Positions 33,000-42,241 are shown, counted from the first letter of the stretch. The stretch: DNA of 64,000 nucleotides from Frateuria_A yonginensis (GCF_037137055.1 NZ_JBBBNY010000003.1:62001-126000); one strand, 5' to 3'. The notes: a model not told the origin generated them from the letters alone. Translations and numbers: made by a program.

Positions 33000-35300
33000 A
33001 TGCAGGACGCCCACCGACCGACGTACGCCTATGGCCCGTTCCACATCGATCCGGCAGCGCGCCGTCTGCTGCGGGACGGTCAGGAGGTGCCGCTGGAGGC
33101 GAAGGTCTTCGACCTGATCCTGCTGCTGGTGGAGCAGCGCGCCCAGGCGGTGGGCAAGCAGGCACTGGTCGACGCGCTGTGGGGCCCCCGCCCGGTGACC
33201 GATGCCGCGCTCAGCCAGCTGGTGTTCAAGGCGCGCCGCGCACTTGACGACGACGGCGAGCGGCAGGCGGTGATCCGCACGGTGTACGGACGCGGCCTGC
33301 AATGGGTCGCCCCGGTCAGTGTGGTCGCCCAGGATGCCCCTGCGGCGGCGAGAAAGACCCGGCAGCGCGGCCCTTGGCGGGTCGCGGGTGCGATCGCGCT
33401 GGCGGTCCTCGTGCTGGGCACGGCGGCGGCGGGCTGGATGGCCTTCGCGCCGCATGGCCCTCCGCCAGCGCCGCCACGCGAGCGGCTCGCGCTGCTGCCG
33501 GTCGCGAACGATACCGGCGATCCGCACCTGGACTGGACCGCGCACGGCCTGCCCGGCCTGGTCGCGGGCCTGCTGGAAAGCGAACCTGCGCTGGACGTGG
33601 TGGACCCGCAGCAGATCGAGCAGGCCATGGGCTATGCCGCGCCGGCCGGCGGCGACGTGCGTTCCCGGGTCGGGCCCGCGACCGCCGCCGACGTGGTCGT
33701 GGACGGCCGCCTGCGCAAGCTGCCCGGCGGGCTGTTCGCGCTGCGGCTCGCGCTTTCGGGGCCGGCGTTCGCGGATCGGACGGCGTTCGAGGTGACCGAC
33801 ACCGATCTGGGCGCCCTCGGCATGGCGGCCGCGGCCCGGCTCCGTCGCGCCCTCGACCTGGCGCCCACGGCGCCGGTGCTGGGACAGCGCCCGCACGATG
33901 CCTACCTGGCGCAGACCTATGCCAGGGGCATGGACCAGGCCCTGCACGGCGAGTGGAAGGCGGCGATCCCGTATTTCCTGGTGGTCGCGCAAGGGGAGCC
34001 GCGCTTCGCCTGGGCACGGCTGATGCTGGCGCAGGCCCAGGCCGATACCGACCAGCCCGCGGCCGCCCGGCAGGCCTTCGCCGCGCTGCTCGACGACGCG
34101 GCGAAGGCGGGCGATCCGCGCCTGGCCGCCCACGTGCTGGGCGCGCAACTGGCCTCGGCAATCAATCGCCACGACGACGCGGAGGCCTTGCGGTTGTCGA
34201 CCCAGGCGCTCGCCGCCGCCGAGCGCGCCGACGATCCCGACGTGCTGGCGCAGGCGCTGATCGGCACCGCCCGGATCGACGCACGGCTGGGCCATCCGGA
34301 GGCGGCGCTGCGTTTCCTGGCGCGGGCACGCCAGGTGGTGGACCGGCATCACCTCGCCCAATGGCGCGGCAGTCTGGCCAACGCGCAGGCCTTCGTCGCC
34401 TATGCGCGCGGCGACGCCGAGGCCGGCATCGCGGCCGCGCGCGAGCAGCTGCAGGCCGACGAGGCGCTCGGCGACGAACGCGGCGCCGCGATCGCCCGGT
34501 TCAACCTGGCCAACGCCCTCGACGACGACCGGCAGCCGCTGCAGGCGCTGCCCCTGCTCGTCTCGACCTGGCAGTGGGCCGCCACGCACCGCGAGGTTCC
34601 CCTGCAGGTCGCGGCGGGCAACCTGCTGGCCAGCATCGTGTACGACCAGGGCGCGTTCGATCGCGTGCGGTCGGTCAGCGAGACGGTGGCCCGGCTCGCC
34701 CAGGCGCAGGACAACCGGTTCATGCAGGCGCGCATGCTCGGCCTGCTGGCGGGGAGCGACTATTTCGCGGGGCAGACCGGCGAAGCCCTCGCCGCCGCGC
34801 ACCGGGCGCGCCTGCTGGTGCAGGACGATCCCGACCCGGAAGCCGCGCTCGACCAGCTCCTCAACGAGGCCTTCGTCGCCCTGCGCGCGGCGCCAGCCAC
34901 CCTGCCGGCGCTGCAGGACGTGGCGGACCGGCTGGGCGGGCGAAGCGCCACCACGGTAGTCCGCTGGCACGTGGCGATGATGCATGCCCTGGCGGCGGCC
35001 GTCCGCGGCGACCGGGCGGCCGCACATGCCGCCTTCGCGGCCGCGGGGCAGGCCCCCGCCGACCTGCGCGCCGCCTTCGCCCTGCAGATCGCGCTGACCA
35101 CCGCCGACGACGCGCTGGCAGGCGAGGTGCTGCGCGCCTACGACCCGCTGCAGAAGCAGGCGAGCGCCGACACCCTGCGCCTGTACGCCGCCTGGGCCAC
35201 CCGCCACGGCGACGCCACGCTGGCGCAGCGGGCCCGCGCTGCGCTCGGTGAGGCGCGCCAGGCCGCACTGGCCGCGCTCGGCAACCTTGCAAGTGGTTGA
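33000..35300 (+). CDS. Membrane-bound winged-helix regulator with TPR periplasmic domain (CadC/ToxR-type)
   Basis: A 766-residue protein. Residues about 8-105 are an OmpR-type winged helix (YGPFHIDPAARRLLRDGQEV, LEAKVFDLILLLVEQRAQAV, VFKARRALDDDG, IRTVYGRGLQWVAP). Residues 127-149 form a single membrane span. The rest, about 600 residues, is Ala-rich and helical with TPR-like repeats (AARQAFAALLDDAAKAGD, ALAAAERADDPDVLAQALIG), expected in the periplasm. Such proteins bind DNA while anchored and sense external signals or partners. It precedes four genes for secreted proteins on the same strand after 123 bases, which makes them its likely targets. Confidence 0.87.
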   Translation: MQDAHRPTYAYGPFHIDPAARRLLRDGQEVPLEAKVFDLILLLVEQRAQAVGKQALVDALWGPRPVTDAALSQLVFKARRALDDDGERQAVIRTVYGRGLQWVAPVSVVAQDAPAAARKTRQRGPWRVAGAIALAVLVLGTAAAGWMAFAPHGPPPAPPRERLALLPVANDTGDPHLDWTAHGLPGLVAGLLESEPALDVVDPQQIEQAMGYAAPAGGDVRSRVGPATAADVVVDGRLRKLPGGLFALRLALSGPAFADRTAFEVTDTDLGALGMAAAARLRRALDLAPTAPVLGQRPHDAYLAQTYARGMDQALHGEWKAAIPYFLVVAQGEPRFAWARLMLAQAQADTDQPAAARQAFAALLDDAAKAGDPRLAAHVLGAQLASAINRHDDAEALRLSTQALAAAERADDPDVLAQALIGTARIDARLGHPEAALRFLARARQVVDRHHLAQWRGSLANAQAFVAYARGDAEAGIAAAREQLQADEALGDERGAAIARFNLANALDDDRQPLQALPLLVSTWQWAATHREVPLQVAAGNLLASIVYDQGAFDRVRSVSETVARLAQAQDNRFMQARMLGLLAGSDYFAGQTGEALAAAHRARLLVQDDPDPEAALDQLLNEAFVALRAAPATLPALQDVADRLGGRSATTVVRWHVAMMHALAAAVRGDRAAAHAAFAAAGQAPADLRAAFALQIALTTADDALAGEVLRAYDPLQKQASADTLRLYAAWATRHGDATLAQRARAALGEARQAALAALGNLASG

Positions 35301-35423
35301 TCGGAAAGCACGTAAGAATCCGTAATCCGAGGGTAAGCCGGGCATCAAGCTTGCCGGGGCCGCGCTGGTTCCACTGCGCGCACCGCCTGACCGGGCGGGC
35401 GACACCGCAACGAGGAAACCGAC

Positions 35424-36344
35424 ATGGCCCCGACCGCACCCGCACCCACCGCTCGACGCTCCCTACGCCTGGCGACGATGGCCGTCGCCCTGCTCGCCTG
35501 CGGCTCCGCCTTTGCGGGCCACGCCGACCGGGGCGGCACGCTCAACTACACCATCGTCCTGCACGGCCACGCCGAGCAGGGCGACCCGCACGGCCCGCAC
35601 TTCCGCGAGGGCACCGTCGACCAGCGCATCGAAGCGCACTGGCATCTGGACGCGACCGGGCAGGTCAGCGTGAAGACCGACGCGGGCAGGCTCATGGCGC
35701 ATGCCAACCGGATGCAGGCGCTGATGGGCGCCGACCGGGGCGAGCTGGTCGCGGCCATGCAGGCCTGCGGCGACGACGAGGCCTGTGCGACGGCCGCGGC
35801 CATGCGCATGGCCGACCGCATGTCCCCCGCCCAGCGCGCGGCGCTCGCCGAGGAAGGCCGGCACCCGGTGGCCGGAAAGGTCGTCGAGCGGACCCAGTGG
35901 TACTACCGCGACGGCGAGTGCACGGTGAACGCAACGGTGGCCGACACCGACGCGTTCAAGGACGTCGACATCGGCGAGGGCTACGCCACACCCGTGAGCG
36001 GCAACGGCTGGCGCCGCGGCGAGCGCCACCTGGGTTGCCGCCCGGCGCTCACCGATTCGCGGCTGGTGCCCCGCCTGGATGTCGACTACGACGGCCACGC
36101 ATACCGGCTCCGGCTGCCCATGCTGTCCATTCCGGTCACCGTCAAGGACAGCCAGGGAACCCACGCCTCGACGGTGGAGATCGCCCCGATCGCCCTCGAC
36201 CCGCAACCTTTCCACGGCGGCGGTTTCTCGGGACGCAAGGTGATCGCCTACCGGGTGCTGGACCGGATGCCCGCGCACGCCATGGACCTGCGCATCCCGG
36301 TCCAGGCCGACGTGCGCTGGTCGTTCCAGCCGGATGCGCCATGA
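35424..36344 (+). CDS. Secreted hypothetical protein
   Basis: A 306-residue protein with a signal peptide ending near SAFAGHA (about 35). The N-terminal mature part is His-rich (VLHGHAEQGDPHGPHFREG). Cys residues occur in ACGDDEACATA, GECTV and LGCRP, so one or two disulfides are plausible. I do not recognise a family. It is the first of a run of secreted proteins; its stop overlaps the next start (ATGA), indicating co-translation. Confidence 0.8.
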   Translation: MAPTAPAPTARRSLRLATMAVALLACGSAFAGHADRGGTLNYTIVLHGHAEQGDPHGPHFREGTVDQRIEAHWHLDATGQVSVKTDAGRLMAHANRMQALMGADRGELVAAMQACGDDEACATAAAMRMADRMSPAQRAALAEEGRHPVAGKVVERTQWYYRDGECTVNATVADTDAFKDVDIGEGYATPVSGNGWRRGERHLGCRPALTDSRLVPRLDVDYDGHAYRLRLPMLSIPVTVKDSQGTHASTVEIAPIALDPQPFHGGGFSGRKVIAYRVLDRMPAHAMDLRIPVQADVRWSFQPDAP

Positions 36345-36736
36345 ACGCGGCGCGCCTCGTCCTTCTCGCCGGCGTCGTGGCCCTGCCGCCCGCGCCCGCG
36401 CCCGCAGCCGGCGCCGCGGCCGACCCGTGCGTAGCGCACGCCGACGCGCTGCTGGGCGCGCTCGGCCGGCACGACTACGCCGCGGCCGCGCGGGAAATGG
36501 ATGCGCACATGAGGCAGATCTCCTTTCCGCGCCAGCTGCCCGACCTGTGGGATTCGCTGGTCGGCGACAGCGGCTTCGGCGCCTACCTCTCGCACGGCGA
36601 CCCCACGGTGGTGCGCAACGAGGACGGCTCGACCACGGTGCAGGTCCCGCTGCGGTTCGCGCGTTTCACGCCGACCGGCTGGCTGACCTGCGACCCGGTG
36701 CAGGGCGAGGGCGTGGACAGCTTCGACCTGCATTGA
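36341..36736 (+). CDS. Small secreted protein, paralogue of the gene at 37.7 kb
   Basis: 131 residues with a signal peptide (VLLAGVVALPPAPAPAAGAA). The mature part has DPCVAHADALLGALGRHDYA, REMDAHM and a beta hairpin VQVPLRFARF. It can be aligned with the 132-residue protein at 37672-38070: both have a Cys near the start, a helix with D-Y/F-x-x-A, an MD motif, and a V-P-L-R-F-A strand. The size and pattern recall DUF3887-like NTF2-type folds, tentatively. Starts inside the stop codon of the preceding gene. Confidence 0.78.
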   Translation: MNAARLVLLAGVVALPPAPAPAAGAAADPCVAHADALLGALGRHDYAAAAREMDAHMRQISFPRQLPDLWDSLVGDSGFGAYLSHGDPTVVRNEDGSTTVQVPLRFARFTPTGWLTCDPVQGEGVDSFDLH

Positions 36737-36803
36737 CCGCCCGGGCCGGACCGGGCGTGAAAACCACGCCGGCCGCCCTCCACACCCTTCCAGGAACTCT
36801 CCC

Positions 36804-37623
36804 ATGCCCACCCTTCGACACATCGTGATCGCCCTGCTACTGCTCGGCGGCCTGCTCGTCCTGCGACCCGCCCGGGCCGCCGAGAGCTACGACAACTGCA
36901 CCGGTTTCATCGATACGGTTCCGGCGACCCTCACGGCGCCGGGGACGTGGTGCCTGCGCCACGACCTGGCGACTGCGGCCGCCAGCGGCGACGCCATCGC
37001 CATTGCCGCGAACGACGTCACCCTCGACTGCAACGGCTTCCGGCTCGACGGCTCGACCGCCGGGAGCGGCAGCGGAGCCGAGGGCATCCACGGCTACGGC
37101 TGGCGAGGCACGACGATCCGCCATTGCATCGTTCGCGGCTTTCGACGCGGGATCGATCTCGGCGGCGGCGCAGGCATCCTGGTCGAGGACAACCGGCTGG
37201 ACGGCAACATCGCCACCGGCATCCTGGTCGACGGCACCGGCAACCGCGTGCGGCGCAATCTCGTCACCGCAACCGGCAACGCCTCGGTGTACGCCCCGGT
37301 CGCCATCGACGTGGCCGGTGACGTCACGGAGAACACCATCGCCGGCGTGACCGGCACGAGCGCGCGCGATCCAGCTGCACGAAGCGGGCAGCGTGGCCTG
37401 GCGCAATCGCATCCGTGGCATCACGGCCAGCACCGCGTTCGGCATCTTCGCGCAGAACACCGGCATCCGGGTGGACGACAACCAGGTGTTCATCGACCCG
37501 GCGACCGGGTTCGGCATCGCCGGCCGGGGCAACGCCGACACGATCTGCATCGGCAACACCGTGATCGGCTTCTCCGATCCCCTCAACGGTTGCCAGGACG
37601 CCGGCGGGAACATTGTCCATTGA
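36804..37623 (+). pseudogene. Secreted right-handed beta-helix protein, frameshifted
   Basis: The frame from 36804 encodes a signal peptide (IVIALLLLGGLLVLRPARAA) and then parallel beta-helix repeats: VTLDCNGFRLDGSTA, IRHCIVRGFRRGIDLGGGA, VEDNRLDGNIATGILVDGTG, VRRNLVTATGN. At about 37360-37370, in GAGCGCGCGCGATCC, coding switches by one base. The other frame continues the same fold with IQLHEAGSVAWRNRIRGITA, then FGIFAQNTGIRVDDNQVF and ends at 37623. Removing one base restores a 272-residue protein. Reading on in the first frame gives only unrelated Arg/His-rich residues. It is either a genuine frameshift mutation or a sequencing error in a CG run. Beta-helix proteins often bind or cut polysaccharides; activity unknown. 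Confidence 0.8.
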
Positions 37624-37671
37624 CCGCCCGGCCGCGCGCCGATCCATTGCCATCCATCCCGGGAGAAACCC

Positions 37672-38070
37672 ATGCTTGCGCTCCGTTCCGCCACCCTCGC
37701 CTTCGCCTGCATCCTCGCCCTCGGGGCGCCACCGGCCCACGCTTCCGATGACTGCGCCGGCAAGGTCGTCGCCCTTGCCGACGCGCTCGTCCACCAGGAC
37801 TTCCAGGGCGCCACGCGCGATATGGACGGTTTCATGAAGATGATGATGAGCGCCGAGCACCTCAGCGAGTTGTGGAACGCAACGCTGCACGACGCGGGCG
37901 CCTACGTCTCGCGCGGCGACGCGGCGATCGTGGCCTCGGACAAGGACGCCGTCGCCGTCCGCGTGCCGCTGCGGTTCGCCCATGGCGCGGCGGCCCTGCA
38001 GGCGGTGTGCAAGCGGGCCGAGCAGAACCACATCGGCAGCGTGGTGCTCCAGATGCAGCCGGCCGGTTGA
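37672..38070 (+). CDS. Small secreted protein, paralogue of the gene at 36.3 kb
   Basis: 132 residues with a signal peptide (LAFACILALGAPPAHASDD). The mature part has DCAGKVVALADALVHQDF, RDMDGFMKMMM and VAVRVPLRFAHGAAAL, matching the arrangement in the 131-residue neighbour. Conserved points are the early Cys, the helix ending D-F, the MD pair and the VPLRFA strand. It is the last gene of the secreted-protein run and is followed by a strong hairpin. Function unknown. Confidence 0.78.
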   Translation: MLALRSATLAFACILALGAPPAHASDDCAGKVVALADALVHQDFQGATRDMDGFMKMMMSAEHLSELWNATLHDAGAYVSRGDAAIVASDKDAVAVRVPLRFAHGAAALQAVCKRAEQNHIGSVVLQMQPAG

Positions 38071-38074
38071 CGCG

Positions 38075-38110
38075 GGAAGGCGGCTCCGTATCCACCGGAG
38101 CCGCTCTTCC
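38075..38110 (+). terminator. Hairpin closing the secreted-protein run
   Basis: GCGGCTCCG and CGGAGCCGC form a nine-base perfect stem, extended by GGAAG/CTTCC pairs across a small bulge, with a TATCCAC-type loop. It starts five bases after the stop. There is no T-run, so its strength as a terminator is uncertain. Confidence 0.5.
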
Positions 38111-38230
38111 GTGCAAGCGATGGGCCCCGCACATCGGACACCCGGGCGGTGGCCCTGTCCCCACGACCGTCCGTTCTGGCACCATCGTCCGGTTGCCGGC
38201 GCCGAGCGCGCCCGAAGCCTGGACCCCTAG

Positions 38231-40471
38231 ATGAACCTGCAAGCCAATTTCGAACAGATCCCGCTCAAGGAATACGCCGAGCGGGCCTACCTCGACTACT
38301 CGATGTACGTGGTGCTCGACCGCGCCCTGCCGTTCGTCGGCGACGGCCTCAAGCCGGTGCAACGGCGCATCGTCTACGCGATGAGCGAGCTGGGCCTGGC
38401 CGCCACCGCCAAGCCCAAGAAATCCGCGCGCACCGTCGGCGACGTGATCGGCAAGTTCCATCCGCATGGCGACAGCTCCTGCTACGAGGCGATGGTGCTG
38501 ATGGCGCAGCCGTTCTCGTACCGCTATCCGCTGATCGAAGGCCAGGGCAACTTCGGCTCGCCGGACGATCCGAAGAGCTTCGCGGCGATGCGCTACACCG
38601 AGTCCAAACTCAGCCCCATCGCCGAGGCGCTGCTGGGCGAGCTGGCGCACGGCACGGTGGACTGGGTGCCGAACTTCGACGGCACGCTGGAGGAGCCCTC
38701 CTGGCTGCCGGCACGCGTGCCGCACGTGCTGCTCAACGGCTCGATGGGCATCGCCGTGGGCATGGCCACCGACATCCCGCCGCACAATCTGCGCGAGGTG
38801 GTCGCCGCGTGCATCCACCTGCTGGACAACCCCGACGCCAGCGTCGAGGAGCTGGCCCAGCACCTGCCCGGTCCGGACTATCCCACCGAGGCGGAGATCA
38901 TCACCCCACGCAAGGAGCTGCTCTCGATCTACCAGACCGGCACCGGCTCGCTGCGCGCCCGCGCGGTGTACCAGGTCGAGGACGGCAACATCGTCATCAC
39001 CGCGCTGCCGCACCAGGTGAGCCCCTCCAAGATCCTCGAGCAGATCGCCGCGCAGATGCGCGCCAAGAAGCTGCCGATGGTGGAGGACCTGCGCGACGAA
39101 TCCGACCACGAGAACCCCATCCGCCTGGTGATCGTGCCGCGCTCCAGCCGCGTCGACTCGGCCGAAGTGATGCAGCACCTGTTCGCCACCACCGACCTGG
39201 AAAAGAGCTACCGCGTCAACCTCAACATGATCGGCCTGGACGGCCGCCCGCAGGTCAAGGACCTCAGGAAGATCCTCGGCGAGTGGCTGAGCTTCCGCAC
39301 CGACACCGTCACGCGCCGCCTCAACCATCGCCTGGGCAAGGTGGAGCGGCGCCTGCACCTGCTCGAAGGCCTGCACATCGCCTACCTCAACCTGGACGAG
39401 GTGATCCGCATCGTGCGCTCGGAGGACGAGCCCAAGCCGGTGCTGATCAAGCGCTTCAAGCTGTCTGAGGAGCAGGCCGACTACATCCTCGAGACCAAGC
39501 TGCGCCAGCTCGCCCGCCTGGAGGAGATGAAGATCGAGGCCGAGCGCAGCCAGCTGGAGGAGGAGCGCGCACGCATCAACGTGCTGCTCAAGTCGCCCGC
39601 CAAACTCAAGGGATTGATCAAGGAAGAACTGCGCGCCGATGCCGCCAAGTACGGCGACGCGCGCCGCTCGCCGCTGGTCGAGCGCGAGGTGGCGCAGGCG
39701 CTGGACGAGAGCGCGCTGGTCGCCAGCGAGCCGGTCACCGTGGTGCTTTCGCAGAAGGGCTGGATCCGCGCCGCCAAGGGCCACGACGTCGACGCCGAGG
39801 GCTTGAGCTACCGCGAGGGCGACGGCCTGCTCGCGGCGGTGAAGGCGCGCACCACGCAGCAGGTCGCGGTGATCGACTCCACCGGCCGCAGCTACTCCAC
39901 GCCTGCGCACACGCTGCCCTCGGCGCGCGGCAACGGCGAACCCCTGACCGGCCGCTTCACCCCCCCCGCCGGCGCCAGCTTCGACGCGCTTGCCGCCGGC
40001 GACAACGACACGCGGCTGATCCTCGCCACAGACTTCGGCTACGGCTTCGTCACCCGCTTCGAAGCGCTCACCGGCCGCAACAAGGCCGGCAAGCAGATCA
40101 TCAGCCTGACCGAGGGGGCCAGGATCCTGCAGCCGCAGGCCAGCGCCGACCCGGCGCGCGACCGCATCGTGGTGGTGACCACCGAGGGTCACCTGCTGAT
40201 GTTCTCGGTCGCCGAATTGCCGGAACTGGACAAGGGCAAGGGCAACAAGCTGATCGAGATCCCGAAGGCGAAACTCGCCAGCGGCGAGGAGCGCGTGGCG
40301 GGCGTCGCCGTGGTGGCCGAGGGCAAGGGTGAAGTCACGCTCTACGCCGGCCAGCGCAAGCTCACCCTCCGCTGGAACGACCTGGTCGAGTACGGCGGCA
40401 ACCGCGCCACCCGCGGCAGCCTGCTGCCGCGCGGCCTGCGCCGCGTCGAGCGCATCGGAACCACCGGCTGA
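38231..40471 (+). CDS. parC: DNA topoisomerase IV subunit A
   Basis: A 746-residue type IIA topoisomerase subunit. It begins with EYAERAYLDYSMYVVLDRAL and RALPFVGDGLKPVQRRIVYA. The catalytic tyrosine region is RVPHVLLNGSMGIAVGMATD preceded by AAMRYTESKLSPIAEA with the RYTE tyrosine. The quinolone-resistance segment HPHGDSSCYEAMVLMAQ reads wild type at Ser and Glu positions. The tower/coil region KSPAKLKGLIKEEL and a short beta-pinwheel end follow. With ParE (not in the window) it decatenates daughter chromosomes. Length fits ParC better than GyrA (about 850-900). Confidence 0.95.
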   Translation: MNLQANFEQIPLKEYAERAYLDYSMYVVLDRALPFVGDGLKPVQRRIVYAMSELGLAATAKPKKSARTVGDVIGKFHPHGDSSCYEAMVLMAQPFSYRYPLIEGQGNFGSPDDPKSFAAMRYTESKLSPIAEALLGELAHGTVDWVPNFDGTLEEPSWLPARVPHVLLNGSMGIAVGMATDIPPHNLREVVAACIHLLDNPDASVEELAQHLPGPDYPTEAEIITPRKELLSIYQTGTGSLRARAVYQVEDGNIVITALPHQVSPSKILEQIAAQMRAKKLPMVEDLRDESDHENPIRLVIVPRSSRVDSAEVMQHLFATTDLEKSYRVNLNMIGLDGRPQVKDLRKILGEWLSFRTDTVTRRLNHRLGKVERRLHLLEGLHIAYLNLDEVIRIVRSEDEPKPVLIKRFKLSEEQADYILETKLRQLARLEEMKIEAERSQLEEERARINVLLKSPAKLKGLIKEELRADAAKYGDARRSPLVEREVAQALDESALVASEPVTVVLSQKGWIRAAKGHDVDAEGLSYREGDGLLAAVKARTTQQVAVIDSTGRSYSTPAHTLPSARGNGEPLTGRFTPPAGASFDALAAGDNDTRLILATDFGYGFVTRFEALTGRNKAGKQIISLTEGARILQPQASADPARDRIVVVTTEGHLLMFSVAELPELDKGKGNKLIEIPKAKLASGEERVAGVAVVAEGKGEVTLYAGQRKLTLRWNDLVEYGGNRATRGSLLPRGLRRVERIGTTG

Positions 40472-40706
40472 GGCGGCCACTGCAAACGGGCTCCGCCTCG
40501 CTCCGGGTAGAGGGGCGCGGTGAGGGGCGCTCGCTCGCGATGGGCCCCTCCGGGCCGACCGTCCGGCGAGCCCGCCCTCACCTCGGTCTCTCCTCGGTGG
40601 GGCGGAAGCACGGCCGCCGAACTTTCGCGCCCGCCGCCGCTCCAACCTGGTACACGCGACCGTTCTCCCGCCGTTGAGACAGGCACCGCCCCCACCGGAT
40701 CTCCCC

Positions 40707-41123
40707 ATGCGCCCCCAGCTCCCCGCCGCCGTTCTCCTCGCCGCCCTGCTGGCCCTGCCGGCCGCGGCACAGACCTCGGGCAAGCCGCTCGACCTCCGTT
40801 TGCCGCCGAGCGACGTGCCTCCGGCGGCGTCCACGGCGCCGAAGCCGGCGAGCGCCCCGGGCGTCTATTACGGCGACACCAGCGGCCGCACCGCCGCCGA
40901 TGAGCAGACCCTCGCCGACGCGTGCGACGACGCCAACTACAACCAGCCACAGGTGCACGGCAGCGTCGGCACCGGCGTGGTGGCCGGCAGCCACGTCGGC
41001 GGCAGCTACCAGCGCGGCACGGTCAACCTCAGCAAGGCCTTCGGCAGCTGCCAGCACCCGAGCGGAGGCATCAGCGTGTCGATCGGTGCCGGCACCGGCC
41101 ACTTTCACGACCGCGGCCACTGA
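40707..41123 (+). CDS. Secreted Gly/Ala-rich hypothetical protein
   Basis: 138 residues with a signal peptide (LPAAVLLAALLALPAAAQTS). A Pro/Ala/Lys-rich linker is followed by GVYYGDTSGRTAADEQTLAD, a Cys pair (DACDD, GSCQHP) and repeated Gly-rich beta-type segments (HGSVGTGVVAGSHVGGSYQR, GGISVSIGAGTGHF). No family recognised. It could be a small surface or periplasmic protein. The 235 bases before it contain no recognisable feature. Confidence 0.68.
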   Translation: MRPQLPAAVLLAALLALPAAAQTSGKPLDLRLPPSDVPPAASTAPKPASAPGVYYGDTSGRTAADEQTLADACDDANYNQPQVHGSVGTGVVAGSHVGGSYQRGTVNLSKAFGSCQHPSGGISVSIGAGTGHFHDRGH

Positions 41124-41177
41124 CGAACGCGCAGTGCTGCGCTAGCCTTGCAGCGGAGCGTGGCCGAAGGAACCCGC

Positions 41178-41468
41178 ATGCACGGCGAGTACAAGATGCC
41201 CGGCGGCAAGCTGATCGTGGTGGACCTGGCGGTCCGCGACGGCTGCCTCGCCGAGGTGCAGGTGAGCGGGGACTTCTTCCTGGAGCCGGACGACGCCCTG
41301 CACGCCATCGACGCGGCGCTCGAGGGTCATCCCGCCGACGCGGACGAACAGGTCCTGGCCGCCGCCGTGCGCGCGCAGCTCGCGCCGGGCGTGATCATGT
41401 ACGGCATCTCGCCGGAAGCGGTGGCGGTCGCGGTACGTCGCGCGGTGACCGGAGATCCGGCCGCATGA
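41178..41468 (+). CDS. Lipoate-protein ligase accessory (LplB-like) domain protein
   Basis: A 96-residue protein beginning MHGEYKMPGGKLIVVDLAV. The K-x-P-G-G-K-L signature, the VSGDFFLEPDDAL strand and the later PGVIMYGISPEAVAVAVRRA helix match the stand-alone C-terminal/accessory domain of two-part lipoate ligases described from archaea. Its stop overlaps the ATG of the LplA-type gene (ATGA), consistent with a stoichiometric complex. It is needed to form lipoyl-AMP in such systems. Confidence 0.8.
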   Translation: MHGEYKMPGGKLIVVDLAVRDGCLAEVQVSGDFFLEPDDALHAIDAALEGHPADADEQVLAAAVRAQLAPGVIMYGISPEAVAVAVRRAVTGDPAA

Positions 41469-42241
41469 ACCGCACCGGCTGGCGCGACCACACCTGGCGC
41501 CTGATCCATGCCGGCCCCCAGGCACCGGCCCTGCACATGGCACTGGACGAGGTGCTCACCCACGAAGTCGGCGCCGGCCGCCGCGCGCCCACCCTGCGCA
41601 TCTGGGAGTGGGCCGCTCCCGCGGTGGTGATCGGCCGCTTCCAGTCGCTGCGCAACGAGGTCGACGCGGACGCGGCGCGGCGGCATGGCATCGAGGTGGT
41701 GCGGCGCGTGTCCGGCGGCGGCGCGATGTTCGTCGAGCCGGGCAACACCATCACCTATTCCATCTACGCGCCGCTGTCGCTGACCACCGGGATGAGCTTC
41801 CAGGAGGGCTACGCCTTCATGGACGCCTGGACCATCGAGGCGCTGGCCGAACTGGGGATCAAGGCCTGGTACCAGCCGCTCAACGACATCACCTCCGAAG
41901 GCGGCAAGATCGCCGGCGCCGCGCAGGCGCACCGCGGCGGCGCGGTGCTGCACCATGTGACCATGGCCTACGACATCGACGCCATGAAGATGCTGGAGGT
42001 GCTGCGCATCGGCCGCGAGAAGCTGTCGGACAAGGGCACGCGCAGCGCCGCCAAGCGTGTCGATCCCCTGCGCCGCCAGACCGGCCTGGCGCGCGCCGCC
42101 ATCATCGAGCACATGGTCGCCACCTTCCGTCGCCGCCACGGCCTCGCCGACGACACGCTGCGCCCGGAGGAACTGGCCCGCGCCGAGGCGCTGGCCCGCG
42201 ACAAGTTCGCCGGCGCGGCCTGGACGGCGGAGGTGCCCTGA
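41465..42241 (+). CDS. Lipoate-protein ligase A, catalytic subunit
   Basis: A 258-residue protein with the biotin/lipoate ligase fold: HMALDEVLTHEVGAG, LRIWEWAAPAVVIGRFQ, the RRVSGGGAMFVEPGNTITYS loop and LNDITSEGGKIAGAAQ with the catalytic Lys in GGKIAG. It attaches lipoate to E2 and GcvH proteins. It lacks the C-terminal accessory domain of E. coli LplA, which is supplied by the overlapping upstream gene. Confidence 0.9.
   Translation: MNRTGWRDHTWRLIHAGPQAPALHMALDEVLTHEVGAGRRAPTLRIWEWAAPAVVIGRFQSLRNEVDADAARRHGIEVVRRVSGGGAMFVEPGNTITYSIYAPLSLTTGMSFQEGYAFMDAWTIEALAELGIKAWYQPLNDITSEGGKIAGAAQAHRGGAVLHHVTMAYDIDAMKMLEVLRIGREKLSDKGTRSAAKRVDPLRRQTGLARAAIIEHMVATFRRRHGLADDTLRPEELARAEALARDKFAGAAWTAEVP

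Noticed and set aside
32007..35405. A 1132-codon minus-strand frame
   Set aside because: Antisense to the TraB-like gene and the winged-helix/TPR regulator, both of which have family motifs; the antisense product has none.
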